Origin: Georgenia satyanarayanai
GTDB lineage: Bacteria > Actinomycetota > Actinomycetes > Actinomycetales > Actinomycetaceae
DNA: 64,000 bases
Assembly (NCBI RefSeq): GCF_900116375.1
Contig: NZ_UETB01000001.1
Location: 124,001-188,000 of the forward strand
Direction: 5' to 3'
The notes below the pieces were generated by a model. That model was not told where the DNA came from and made no database searches. It saw only the letters and a program-made list of their open reading frames with translations. Shown piece after piece: positions 33,949 to 42,645 of this stretch; positions within the stretch are counted from its first letter, which is position 1, and each line of letters starts with the position of its first letter. The position numbers and the translations under genes are program-made.

Positions 33949-34032
33949 CCCCGTGTGGCGGGCGTTCCGCCGTCGTCGCCATGACGACGACGGCGGAGCG
34001 TTCGCTCCGCCCTGGTAGCATCGTCCCCGCAA

Positions 34033-34104
34033 TCCCGCGTAGCTCAACGGCAGAGCATCCGACTGTTAATCGGACGGTTGCTGGTTCGAATCCAGCCGCG
34101 GGAG
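34033..34104 (+). tRNA. tRNA-Asn (GTT), copy 2
   Basis: 72 nt. Acceptor TCCCGCG (34033-34039) pairs with CGCGGGA (34097-34103); discriminator G. Anticodon GTT at 34065-34067. Nearly identical to copy 1, with a D-loop one base shorter (AACGG in place of AATTGG) and two compensating T-stem changes. Followed by a terminator. Confidence 0.95.
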
Positions 34105-34112
34105 CAGGAAGG

Positions 34113-34130
34113 GCCCTCCTCCGGGAGGGC
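34113..34130 (+). terminator. Terminator after tRNA-Asn copy 2
   Basis: GCCCTCC...GGAGGGC (34113-34130) followed by TTTCG. Confidence 0.7.
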
Positions 34131-34215
34131 TTTCGCGTCGGTCAACGCCTCCGGCCGCGGACCGCCAGGACCCGTTTGCTGCGCGGCGGCAGGTTGGTGC
34201 CCTTACTGTCGCTCC

Positions 34216-34722
34216 ATGGAGTGGACTGGTCCGGTCATCGACCTCGTGGTCGGGCTGGTCGCAGCCGCCGCAGGCGTCTTCATGGGTCTGCGCGCGGACC
34301 GGCACATCGAGCGGCGCCGTCAGAGGCGTCGAGAGACGCTCCTTGTACAGGCGCTTCTCAATCGCCTCGCGAGCAGGCGAGCGTTCAGCCACTCTGCGGA
34401 CGTCGGCCTGGTTGACGATGAGGAGGATCGCCGTCGCTGCAACGGTTCCGTCCTGGATCTGCGAGACCGGATCGCTGGGCTCTGCGACCAGATCGAGGAG
34501 CTCGACGGTGCGGTGGTGAAGGCTCTCCGCCAGATGGAGGCCGACTGCGCGGCCTACCTCAACCATGTCGACGTCCACGAGACGCGATATGCCATCGCCC
34601 TTGTTCGGCTGCGTGATCGCCTCTACGTCTCGGGCCTGGCTCTGAAGGACATCGTTCCTGAGCTGAACGTGCTGGTTCCGGGGAGCTGGACGCCACGGGA
34701 GCCGGAGTGGTTGACGCTGTAG
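34216..34722 (+). CDS. Hypothetical membrane-anchored protein beside tRNA-Asn
   Basis: 168 residues. One N-terminal membrane span (VIDLVVGLVAAAAGVFMGL) followed by a basic cluster (ADRHIERRRQRRRE) and a soluble helical region with Cys residues (RRCNGSVLDLRDRIAGLCDQ). No recognised domain. Base composition and codon use differ from neighbours: AT-richer, with CTT, TTG, GTA, GTT and ATA codons rare elsewhere in the window. Together with its place directly 3' of a tRNA gene this suggests horizontal acquisition. No integrase or attachment-site duplication is visible. ATG 34216 lacks a strong SD. Confidence 0.6.
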   Translation: MEWTGPVIDLVVGLVAAAAGVFMGLRADRHIERRRQRRRETLLVQALLNRLASRRAFSHSADVGLVDDEEDRRRCNGSVLDLRDRIAGLCDQIEELDGAVVKALRQMEADCAAYLNHVDVHETRYAIALVRLRDRLYVSGLALKDIVPELNVLVPGSWTPREPEWLTL

Positions 34723-34770
34723 GTAGGTGCGATCGGATCGAGAGAGGTCGTCGGGGATGGCACCAGCGAA

Positions 34771-34802
34771 GGGCCCCGTCAGGCGATCGCCTGACGGGGC
34801 CC
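34771..34802. terminator. Perfect 32-bp palindromic terminator
   Basis: GGGCCCCGTCAGGCGA (34771-34786) and its exact complement (34787-34802), followed by TTTCTCG on the plus strand. It lies between the convergent hypothetical gene and the xylanase gene. Confidence 0.85.
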
Positions 34803-34818
34803 TTTCTCGCTCAGCCGG

Positions 34819-37800
34819 TCACCCGGTGGTGGTCGTCCGGCGGCGGGCGACGAGCCCACCCCCGCCCGCCACCAGGAGCAGCGCGAGCAGCAGGGCGGTG
34901 AGCTCCACACCGGTCACGGGCAGGCCCCCGCGGCCCGGACCGTCCGGTCCGCCCGCGGCCTGCGGGGTGGCGCCGTCGGTCGGCCCGTCCGTCGGTGCCG
35001 GGGAACCGGTCGGCGGCTCCGTCGGCTCCTCGGTGGGCGGCGTCGTCGGCTCCTCGGCCGCGTCCACGAGCTGGCCCACGCCCCACCGCGCGGTGCTCTG
35101 GTATCCGAGCCCGGTCGGGTCGGCCCAGTTGCGGATCGAGGTGCGGGTCGCGACGCCGTCGACGGTGCTCGCGTCGTTGACCTGGAAGTCCAGCCCGTGG
35201 AAGGTTCCCAGGCCGCCCTCCTCGAGGAGGCTGATGGCCACCTCGACGACGTAGCCGCCCTCGGTCAGCGACGTCGCGCTCTCCACGCGGTTCGCCTGGA
35301 ACGCCTCGTCGCCGGTGCCGAAGGACACGACGTTCTCGTAGCTGATGCGGATCTGCGTGTCGTCGTAGCGGTACGGGCCGTTCTTGTAGTTGCCCGCGTC
35401 GACGTAGATCTCCACCGAGTCCTGCGCCCACGGGTCGCTGTGCTCGGCGTTGAGCTCGTCGTCGGTCACCTCCATGAGGACGTAGAGCGTGTTCTCGTCC
35501 CACAGCGTGCGGACGTCGGCCGTCGCCGCCTCGTCGGGATCCGTCCCCTCGGCGAGGAGCGTCTGCTTGTCCGTGGTGACGACGTTCGCCGACTCCCACA
35601 CGTCCTCGACCTCCCCGTCGACGGCCGGCAGCCCCTCGGCCGGTGCCACCTCGAGGTAGGACAGCGGCTCCACGAGCGTGAGCTGCGCGAGCGTTCCCGG
35701 CGAGCTCCACCCGGCCGCTCCGTCCTCACCGACGACCCGCAGGTCGAAGCCGAGGAGGTCACCCTCGGTCGCGGCGTCGAGCGGCACGTGGACGACGGCG
35801 AGCCAGGCGTCGTCGAGGTCCTCGGTGATCGCCTCGGCGTCGCCCGAACCGTCGCGCGCGACGGTGTAGGAGTCCTCGCCGACGACGATCTCGATGGCGT
35901 CCGCGTCGCCCGTGACGGCGGCGAGCACCGTGAGGTGGTCCTCCGCCCAGCGCAGCTGGAACGCCGCGAGCTCCTCGAGCTCGTCGTCCTGCACCGTGTG
36001 GAGCGGGAGCTGAGCCCACTCGACGGCGTCCCACGCGTCGTCGTCGAGGGCGACGTCACCGGCGAAGACGAACGCCGAGCGCTGGCGGGCGGGCAGCTCG
36101 TCGCTGTCCACGGCGCCGTAGTACGCGGGCTTGGCGGTGAGCGTGCCGTCGAACAGCAGCGGCGCGCCGTTGTCGTTGCGCCAGCTGCGGGTGTCGATGA
36201 GCCCCCAGACCGTCACCGAGTACAGGTCCTCGGCGTACTCCCGGAAGACACGGAACGCGTCGCGGTAGTAGTAGCCCTGCTCGACGAGCAGCGCCTGCGT
36301 CACCGGCGTGCCGGTGGTGACGTCGAGCTCGGTGACCACCTGGACGAGCCCGGTGTCCTGGAAGCGGACGATCGCGTCCTCCAGCGCCTGGACCGGCATG
36401 GCGAGGTTGACGTGGAACTGGTGGCCCACGCCGTCGATCGGCACGTCCCGGTCGACGAGCCGGTGGACGAGGTCGTAGTAGCGGGTCTGCTTGCCGGACT
36501 GCTCGGTGTTGTAGTCGTTGATGAACAGCGTGACCGGGCGGTCGGTGCCCGGGGCGGCGTAGACGTCGTTGAACGCCTCGTCGGCGTACTCGAAGGCGAG
36601 GTCGATGAACTCCTCACCGAGGATCCGGTACCACTCGCTGCGGCGCAGCCCGTCGGAGAACTCCCCGCTGTCGGAGACGACCTCGTTGACGACGTCCCAG
36701 GCGTTCAGCGGGTTCGTCGCACTGCCGAACAGGCCGTACTCGTCGCTCATCGTCTCGGCGATGGAGAAGATGTGCTCCCGCATCCGCTCGCGCAGGACCG
36801 CCTGGTCCGCCTCGCTGGTGGTGAGCGGCTCGCCGCCCTCGTCCTGGAAGAACCAGGCCGGGGTCTGGCTGTGCCACACGAGCACGTGGCCGTACACGTC
36901 GAGGTCCTCGGCCTGGGCGAAGTCCATGATCGCCGCAGCCTCCGGGTGCATCCGGAAGGTGCCCTCGTCGTCGTACCAGGCCTCGGGCTTCATGTGGTTC
37001 TCACCGGTCACCTGGGTGAAGTGGCGGGTGGTGAGGTCCGCGGAGTCGCCGAGGGTCTCGCGCCGGTCGATCGCCACGCCCACGGGGAAGGGCACGGTGT
37101 CCTGCAGGGGCGTGAGGTCCTCGATGCCGGTGCTGTCCTGGGCACGGATCGTCACGTCGTCGACGAGGAAGTCGCCGTCGCCACCGGTGTTGTAGCTCGT
37201 CTCGAAGTAGATCCGGGCGCTGTCCGCGGCCGGCATCGTGAAGGTCGCCGTCACCTCGGTCCAGTCCGAGGAGGTGACGCCGGGGACCTGGGCGACGGTG
37301 TCGAACGCGTCGGCGCCGTCGGTGGTGCGCTGCATGCTCAGCCAGATGTCGTCGGTGTCCTCACCGGCCGCCATCTTCACCCAGGCGGTGACCTCGTAGG
37401 TGGTGCCCGTCTCGACCCGTCCGGTGAGGTCGAGGCCGATGCCGTCACCCTGGGAGGTGCGGCCCGCGACGAGGGCAGCCTGCGCGCCGCCGTGCGCCTC
37501 GGCGTCCGTCACGGACACCGTCGGGTCGCCGTCCGCGTCGCCGCGCGGCTCCCAGCCCTGCAGGCCGTCCTCGAAGTCGAAGGTCAGGTCGAGCGGCGCG
37601 ACGGAGTCGAGGAGCCCGCCGCTGGGCAGCGCGAAGGTGAAGCCCTCCGCGAGCCGCTCGGTGACGACGGTGCGGACGGCCGCGATCGAGTTTCTCCGGT
37701 CGCCGCCGCCGTCGTGCACGAGGACGACGGCGCCCGGGGCGACGGCGGTGCGCAGGTTCGCCGTCAGCGTCGCCTCGGACAGGTCGTTGCCGTCCCAGTC

Positions 37801-38844
37801 GAAGATGAGGTTGCCCAGGCCGAGCGGCTGCATGCCGAGCGCGACGGCCACCTCGGGCGTGACGCCCCAGCTGCCGTTCGGCGCCCGGAAGTAGGGGACC
37901 GGGTGGTCGGGGTCGTCGAGCGCCCCGCGGATGATGGCGAGGTTCTCCTTGAGGTCGGCCTCGACCTCCTCGTGGGACCACGCGCCCATGTCGGCGTAGC
38001 TCGTCGTGTGGTTGCACAGGGTGTGGCCCTCGTCGACCATCCGGCGCAGCAGCTCCGCGCCGCCCTCGGCCTGGATGTTCTGGCCGATGACGCAGAACGT
38101 CGCGGTGAGGTCGTTCTCCGCGAGGTAGTCGAGGAGGTCGGCGGTCTCGCCGGGGTTCGGGCCGTCGTCGAAGGTCAGCGCGGCGACGTCGCCGGTGCCG
38201 CGCGCCGTCGTCACCTGGGCCTCGACCGGGTCGGTCGCCCCGCCCGGGACGAAGTCCGGGTCGGGGGTGGGCTCCCACCCGTCGTCGTCTCCGCCGTCGG
38301 GTGCCGCGGTGATGAGGAGGTCGTCGAGGAGGTAGGCGTAGGTGCCCTCGGGGAGGTCGCCGGTGCCGATGTAGACCTGGCCGTCCGCGGGCGCCGTGAG
38401 GGTGCCCGTGACGGTGGTCCAGGCGTCGGCGGTCATCGTCGTGTTGCCGATCCACGTGTAGTCCGGCTTCATGACGAAGCGGACGCCGGCCTCGCCGGGC
38501 GTGCCCTCGGCGAGCCGGGCGCGCATCGAGAAGGTGTACTCGGTGCCCTCCTCGAGGAGCCCGGCCGGCGTCTGGATGCCGATGTAGTCGGCGGTCCGGC
38601 CCGCGACCTGCAGGGCCTTGCCACCCCCGTCGACCTCGACGACGGAGAGGGTGGGCTCACCGCTGAGCGTCCACGGCTCCCAGGAGCCGTCCTCGAAGTC
38701 GGTGCTCGCGACGACGACGGGGTCGCCTGCCGCCGCAAGGGCCGGAGTGTCACCCGGCGCTGCCGCAGCCGTGACCCCTCCGGTCATCGTCAGGGCCAGC
38801 AGGCCGGCCCCCAAGGGTCGCCAACGTGGTCGGTTCCGCGTCAT
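34819..38844 (-). CDS. Wall-anchored bifunctional acetylxylan esterase/xylanase (CE4-GH10)
   Basis: 1341 residues, exported. Order: signal peptide (about 1-38); CBM4/9-like carbohydrate-binding module (about 44-185); NodB/CE4 deacetylase (about 215-400) with TFDDGPN, GHTLCNHTTSY, FRAPNGSWG and LVHDGGGD; second CBM4/9 (about 415-565); GH10 xylanase (about 575-905) with acid/base Glu in AWDVVNEVVSD and nucleophile Glu in VVTELDVTTG; two CBM9-like modules (about 920-1245, the first degenerate); Pro/Thr stalk; LPVTG, hydrophobic span, RRRTTTTG. It would deacetylate and cut xylan at the cell surface. ATG 38844 is preceded by AAGGAG. All catalytic residues of both enzymes look intact. Confidence 0.93.
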   Translation of the reverse strand: MTRNRPRWRPLGAGLLALTMTGGVTAAAAPGDTPALAAAGDPVVVASTDFEDGSWEPWTLSGEPTLSVVEVDGGGKALQVAGRTADYIGIQTPAGLLEEGTEYTFSMRARLAEGTPGEAGVRFVMKPDYTWIGNTTMTADAWTTVTGTLTAPADGQVYIGTGDLPEGTYAYLLDDLLITAAPDGGDDDGWEPTPDPDFVPGGATDPVEAQVTTARGTGDVAALTFDDGPNPGETADLLDYLAENDLTATFCVIGQNIQAEGGAELLRRMVDEGHTLCNHTTSYADMGAWSHEEVEADLKENLAIIRGALDDPDHPVPYFRAPNGSWGVTPEVAVALGMQPLGLGNLIFDWDGNDLSEATLTANLRTAVAPGAVVLVHDGGGDRRNSIAAVRTVVTERLAEGFTFALPSGGLLDSVAPLDLTFDFEDGLQGWEPRGDADGDPTVSVTDAEAHGGAQAALVAGRTSQGDGIGLDLTGRVETGTTYEVTAWVKMAAGEDTDDIWLSMQRTTDGADAFDTVAQVPGVTSSDWTEVTATFTMPAADSARIYFETSYNTGGDGDFLVDDVTIRAQDSTGIEDLTPLQDTVPFPVGVAIDRRETLGDSADLTTRHFTQVTGENHMKPEAWYDDEGTFRMHPEAAAIMDFAQAEDLDVYGHVLVWHSQTPAWFFQDEGGEPLTTSEADQAVLRERMREHIFSIAETMSDEYGLFGSATNPLNAWDVVNEVVSDSGEFSDGLRRSEWYRILGEEFIDLAFEYADEAFNDVYAAPGTDRPVTLFINDYNTEQSGKQTRYYDLVHRLVDRDVPIDGVGHQFHVNLAMPVQALEDAIVRFQDTGLVQVVTELDVTTGTPVTQALLVEQGYYYRDAFRVFREYAEDLYSVTVWGLIDTRSWRNDNGAPLLFDGTLTAKPAYYGAVDSDELPARQRSAFVFAGDVALDDDAWDAVEWAQLPLHTVQDDELEELAAFQLRWAEDHLTVLAAVTGDADAIEIVVGEDSYTVARDGSGDAEAITEDLDDAWLAVVHVPLDAATEGDLLGFDLRVVGEDGAAGWSSPGTLAQLTLVEPLSYLEVAPAEGLPAVDGEVEDVWESANVVTTDKQTLLAEGTDPDEAATADVRTLWDENTLYVLMEVTDDELNAEHSDPWAQDSVEIYVDAGNYKNGPYRYDDTQIRISYENVVSFGTGDEAFQANRVESATSLTEGGYVVEVAISLLEEGGLGTFHGLDFQVNDASTVDGVATRTSIRNWADPTGLGYQSTARWGVGQLVDAAEEPTTPPTEEPTEPPTGSPAPTDGPTDGATPQAAGGPDGPGRGGLPVTGVELTALLLALLLVAGGGGLVARRRTTTTG

Positions 38845-38883
38845 GTCTGCTCCTTCGCAGATCGTCAACTGGTGCCGGACAGC

Positions 38884-38912
38884 ACGGTAACCGAGTTCGA
38901 AAACGATGTCGA
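38884..38912 (-). promoter_or_regulatory. Xylanase promoter
   Basis: On the minus strand: -35 TCGACA (38907-38912), 17-nt spacer, -10 TACCGT (38884-38889). Two direct repeats CGTT(A/T)TCGA lie over and just upstream of the -35 element and could be regulator sites. Confidence 0.5.
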
Positions 38913-38946
38913 TAACGGTGTCGAGATTCGGGGACGACGGACGACG

Positions 38947-38985
38947 CCGGACGCCCGGCTGGAATGGCTCCAGCCGGGCGTCCGG
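38947..38985. terminator. Terminator of the GH43 gene
   Basis: CCGGACGCCCGGCTGGA (38947-38963) pairs perfectly with 38969-38985 around an ATGGC loop, 30 bp beyond the GH43 stop and upstream of the xylanase promoter. Confidence 0.8.
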
Positions 38986-39015
38986 TGTTCGTCGCGCCGC
39001 CGGCGGCGCCGGGTC

Positions 39016-42000
39016 TCAGCCTGCCGTGGGCCGGCGGATGCCCAGGGTGTCGGTGCCGTCACCGTTCCAGTCACCCACGTGCACCTCGTCGCCCAGGCGG
39101 CCGAAGGTCAGCACCGTGTCCGCCTCCCCGCCACGCAGGGAGTTGTTCACGTAGTACGTGCGACCCCGCTGGACGGCCAGGGTGTCGCTCCCGTTGCCGT
39201 CCCAGTCACCGGTCAGGGTGACGTCACCGGCCCGGCCGTAGGTGAACACCGTGTCCGCGTCCCCACCACGCAGGGAGTTCTTCACGTGGTACGTCGCGGC
39301 CCGGCGCACCGCGAAGGTGTCCGTCCCGTTGCCGTCCCAGTCACCCACGAGCACCATGTCGGCCTCCCGGCCGTAGTGGAACACCACGTCGGCGCCCCCA
39401 CCGGTCAGGGAGTTCTTCACGTGGTACTCGGCCCCGCGACGCACCGCGAAGGTGTCGGTGCCGTCCCCGTCCCAGTCACCCACGAGGATGACGTCGTCGG
39501 GCCGCCCGTAGGTGAGCACGACGTCCGCGTCCCCACCCTGCTGGGCGTTGGACACGTGGAACCGGTTCCCGCGCCGCACGGTGATGGTGTCCTGGCCGTC
39601 ACCGTCCCAGTCACCGATGAGCACCTCATCGACCCAGCGGCCGTACATGAAGTGCACGTCCGTGGACCCGGCCCAGCTGTTGGACAGGTGGAACTCGGCG
39701 GTCCGACGGTCGGTCGGCTCCTCGGGCTCGTCCGGTCCGGGGGAGACGACCACCACGGCGCTGTCCGCCGAGGCCTCGAGGATGTCGAAACCGGCGAACT
39801 CGGCCGTGACGGTGTGCTCGCCCGGGGCGAGGTCGGCCGGCAGGGTCGCCGTGGCGACGCCGTCCTCGAGGAGGACCGTCTCGGACCACGAGCCGGCGCT
39901 GAAGGTCACCTCGCCCCCGGTCTCGAAGGTGTCCTCCGCCGTGACGGTGGCGGTGACCGAGGCGGTCTCACCCTCCTGGACCTCCGCGTCGACGGTGAGC
40001 TCCGTCGTCGTCGACACGTCCTCGTTCTCGATGCCGCGGATGTCGTTCCACTCCCGGAGCGTGATCGGGATGACGGTGCCGTGACGGGGGCGCGGGACGC
40101 CGGCGTTGGTCATGGTGATCTGCTCGGCGTCCCAGGTCTCGGCCTCGATGTCCTCGCTGCACGCCGCCTGGTAGCCGCCGCCGTTGGTGTAGCGGTCACC
40201 CCACAGGTAGAACTCGCCGGGGCACGCCGTGTCACCGGGGTTCGCCCGGAAGAGGACCGGGCCCTCGTAGCCCTGGTTGGGGTCCCACGTGGTGCGGCCC
40301 AGGGCGGGGGCGAGCAGCTCCCAGTTGTCGAGGTCGCTGTCGAGGAAGTCGGTGTGCTTCTCGGAGAAGAGGTCGGACCCGGCGTTGCCCGCCTCGTCCT
40401 TCGTCACGCGGTAGTAGTAGTCGCCCACCTTGAGCGCCGTGGTGTCGATCGAGGACCGCGGGAAGGGGTCCTGCCACACCTGGGGCTCGGAGAAGGTCTG
40501 GAAGTCGCGCGTGATGTTGTACCACATCTGGGCGTTGCCCTGGCCGGTGCGGTTGACCGGGTCGTCCCACAGCGACTGGGCCCAGAACACGGCGTAGGCG
40601 CCGATCTCCTCCACCCACAGCGACTCCGGCGCGAAGGCGTTGCCGGCCTGGTCCGGAGCGACCTGGACGTGCCGCTGCGGCGTCCAGTTGACGAGGTCGT
40701 TGGACTCGAAGACCTCGATGTTCTGGGTGTCGTTGATGTTGTACCCGCCCTGGTCGTACCAGTTGAGGTCGGTGGCGATCATGTAGAAGGTGTCGCCGTC
40801 GGGGGAGCGGACGATGTGCGGGTCGCGCAGACCCTGGTCGCCCAGCTGGGAGATGAGCGAGGGCTGCCCGCCGGTGAGGCCGGTCCAGTCGAGGGCGGTG
40901 TTGCCGTTCGACGTCGCGAACATGATCTGCTCGCCGTCGGCGATGTTCTCGCCCTTGAAGTAGCCGAGGAAGTAGCGCTCGTACTCCTCGACGCGGGGCA
41001 TGGCCCTGACGGTGGCCTCGAAGGTCTTCGTCTCCGACGCCTCGCCCTTGGTGGCGGTCGCGGTGAGAGTGACGTCCGCGTCCGGGTGGCCGTAGGCCGG
41101 GCGGGTCACCTCACCGGTCGGGCTCACCAGCTCGGGTGCGCTGGACTCCCACGTGATGGTCGAGCCGAACTCGCCCTCCGCGGGCAGGGTGATGTTCCCG
41201 CGGACGTCGTCGGTGGCGTAGAGCTCGAGGTCGTAGATGTCCCGCTCGACGGCCGGGCCGTCCTGGAACTCCGCCTTGACGGTGACCTCGATGTCCCGGG
41301 TGACGACCTCGCTGCCCTTGCTGACGGTCGCCGTCAGCGTCGCCGTGGCGTCGGGCTCCCCGACGGCGGGCCGGGTGATGCGGCCGATGACGTCGACCTT
41401 CGGGGCGCTCGCCGGCGGGGTGACGACCTCGACGACGGACGGGTCGGAGGACTCCCAGGTGATCGTGGAGCCGGCCACCGTGCCGAACTTGGGCAGCGTG
41501 ATGTCACCGACGATGGCCTCGACGAGGCCGAGGTCGATCGCGGCGGCGTCCTCCTGGGCGCCGGTGGCGACCGTCTCGGCGGCGAGCGCGGCCGCGTCGT
41601 CGGCGTCCACGGCGCGGTCGTAGACGCGGAAGTCCTTGAGGGTCCCGCGGAAGGAGTAGTCGCCGGACGTCTGGGAGCGACCCAGGAAGTTGCAGTTCGT
41701 GCCCGCCTCGGCGTTGACGGACGGGGGCGTGGTGAGGTCGGTTGCCTGGCTCTGCTGGGTGCCGTCGACGTACACCGTGCCGGTCCAGGTGGTGCCGTCC
41801 TCGTTGAGGGACTGGGTGTAGGTGACGTGCTTCCAGGCCCCCTCGCGCAGGCGGTCCTGGTACAGCGGCTGGTCCCCGACGACGATGCGGAACCGGGCAC
41901 CGGGCCGCGCCGAGGTGTTCGAGGCGAAGATGGAGCCCTCGAGCCCCGTGTCGGCGTCGCAGGAGCCGGCCTTGCTGGCCAGGCTCCAGATCTGGTGGTG

Positions 42001-42393
42001 GCCGACGTTCGCAGGGTCGACCCACACGTCGTAGTCGACGGTGAGCTCCGTCATGCCCGCGGTGAGGTCGTCCGGCAGCTCGACGTACGCACCCTCGAGG
42101 GCGGTCTCGTAGGAGTCGGGGTTGAGCCGCACCCCGTCGCCGGTCAGCGTGGCCCTGTCCGGGTTGACGAGCGTGGCCGGCGTCCCGGCGGAGCCGGAGT
42201 TCGCCAGCACGGTCCCGCTCGTCTCGTCGAGCTCGAAGTGGTGGACCAGCCCCTCGAGGTCCGGCTCCGCGTCCGGGGAGACGGAGCCCGCAGCTGCCGC
42301 GGTGCCGAGCCCGCCGATCCCCACGGTGAGGACGGTGATGGCGCCGAGCAGCCGCGTGCGCCGCTGTCTCGTCGCGGTCAGGTCAGGTGTCAT
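39016..42393 (-). CDS. Secreted GH43 glycosidase with LamG, Ig-like and FG-GAP-like repeats
   Basis: 1125 residues. Signal peptide (1-36, LGTAAAAGS); LamG/concanavalin-like domain (about 45-270); two Ig-like units sharing STITWESSDPSVVEV and STITWESSAPELVS (about 290-480); GH43 catalytic domain (about 485-790) with base Asp in LRDPHIVRSPDG, modulator Asp region in FYMIATDLNWY and acid Glu in GYEGPVLFRANPG; an Ig-like spacer; five 45-residue repeats with GDWDGDGTDT calcium-type loops to the C-terminus. GH43 enzymes are arabinofuranosidases, arabinanases or xylosidases; the neighbouring xylanase favours arabinoxylan. No LPxTG, so probably released. GGAG lies 11 nt before ATG 42393. Confidence 0.9.
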   Translation of the reverse strand: MTPDLTATRQRRTRLLGAITVLTVGIGGLGTAAAAGSVSPDAEPDLEGLVHHFELDETSGTVLANSGSAGTPATLVNPDRATLTGDGVRLNPDSYETALEGAYVELPDDLTAGMTELTVDYDVWVDPANVGHHQIWSLASKAGSCDADTGLEGSIFASNTSARPGARFRIVVGDQPLYQDRLREGAWKHVTYTQSLNEDGTTWTGTVYVDGTQQSQATDLTTPPSVNAEAGTNCNFLGRSQTSGDYSFRGTLKDFRVYDRAVDADDAAALAAETVATGAQEDAAAIDLGLVEAIVGDITLPKFGTVAGSTITWESSDPSVVEVVTPPASAPKVDVIGRITRPAVGEPDATATLTATVSKGSEVVTRDIEVTVKAEFQDGPAVERDIYDLELYATDDVRGNITLPAEGEFGSTITWESSAPELVSPTGEVTRPAYGHPDADVTLTATATKGEASETKTFEATVRAMPRVEEYERYFLGYFKGENIADGEQIMFATSNGNTALDWTGLTGGQPSLISQLGDQGLRDPHIVRSPDGDTFYMIATDLNWYDQGGYNINDTQNIEVFESNDLVNWTPQRHVQVAPDQAGNAFAPESLWVEEIGAYAVFWAQSLWDDPVNRTGQGNAQMWYNITRDFQTFSEPQVWQDPFPRSSIDTTALKVGDYYYRVTKDEAGNAGSDLFSEKHTDFLDSDLDNWELLAPALGRTTWDPNQGYEGPVLFRANPGDTACPGEFYLWGDRYTNGGGYQAACSEDIEAETWDAEQITMTNAGVPRPRHGTVIPITLREWNDIRGIENEDVSTTTELTVDAEVQEGETASVTATVTAEDTFETGGEVTFSAGSWSETVLLEDGVATATLPADLAPGEHTVTAEFAGFDILEASADSAVVVVSPGPDEPEEPTDRRTAEFHLSNSWAGSTDVHFMYGRWVDEVLIGDWDGDGQDTITVRRGNRFHVSNAQQGGDADVVLTYGRPDDVILVGDWDGDGTDTFAVRRGAEYHVKNSLTGGGADVVFHYGREADMVLVGDWDGNGTDTFAVRRAATYHVKNSLRGGDADTVFTYGRAGDVTLTGDWDGNGSDTLAVQRGRTYYVNNSLRGGEADTVLTFGRLGDEVHVGDWNGDGTDTLGIRRPTAG
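39019..39693 (-). repeat. Five tandem 135-bp coding repeats
   Basis: Each unit encodes 45 residues of the form (H/Y)V-N-S-L-x-GG-x-AD-x-V-x-x-YGR...GDWDGDGTDT-x-x-V-R-R. Units 2-5 are the most alike. FG-GAP/VCBS-like units usually form a beta-propeller, with the DxDGDG loops binding calcium. Confidence 0.85.
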
Positions 42394-42515
42394 GGATCGC
42401 GTACTCCTTCGTCGTGATCGGGCCTGCGAGCGCGCGCGGCTGGAGGGTCCCCCGACCACGGCGCGCGGCCGGTCCGCGTCGGCGTGGACCGGTGGAAATG
42501 CGCCTGAGCATTGGA

Positions 42516-42529
42516 TGTTGCCGCTCACA
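42516..42529. promoter_or_regulatory. LacI-type operator upstream of the GH43 gene
   Basis: TGTTGCCGCTCACA matches 11 of 14 positions of TGTGAGCGCTCACA, with a perfect CGCTCACA half site. It lies about 120 bp upstream of the GH43 start and 117 bp upstream of the divergent flavoprotein start. It shares the TGTG-N6-CACA geometry of the GH42 operators. Confidence 0.45.
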
Positions 42530-42645
42530 TCAACGGGTGTCAAGGGTCCTCTCACGGAGGGGACGCCGACGTCGCCCCGGCGGACCGGTGGCCCGCTAGC
42601 CTGGCCCGCGACGGTGAGGGAGCCGTCGCGAGGAGGGGAGATCGC

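Noticed and set aside
34066-34578. A minus-strand frame ending in LDSNQQPSD
   Set aside because: Its end is the antisense of tRNA-Asn and the rest is antisense to the hypothetical membrane gene.
34033-34722. An integrated genomic island at tRNA-Asn
   Set aside because: Only one atypical gene follows; no integrase, no repeated tRNA 3' end and no mobility gene was seen. Kept as a weaker finding on composition only.
35197-42417. A 2400-codon open frame on the plus strand
   Set aside because: It is antisense to the CE4-GH10 and GH43 genes, whose domains and catalytic motifs are unmistakable. Its Val/Gly/Arg/Asp-rich sequence is a by-product of GC-rich codons on the opposite strand.
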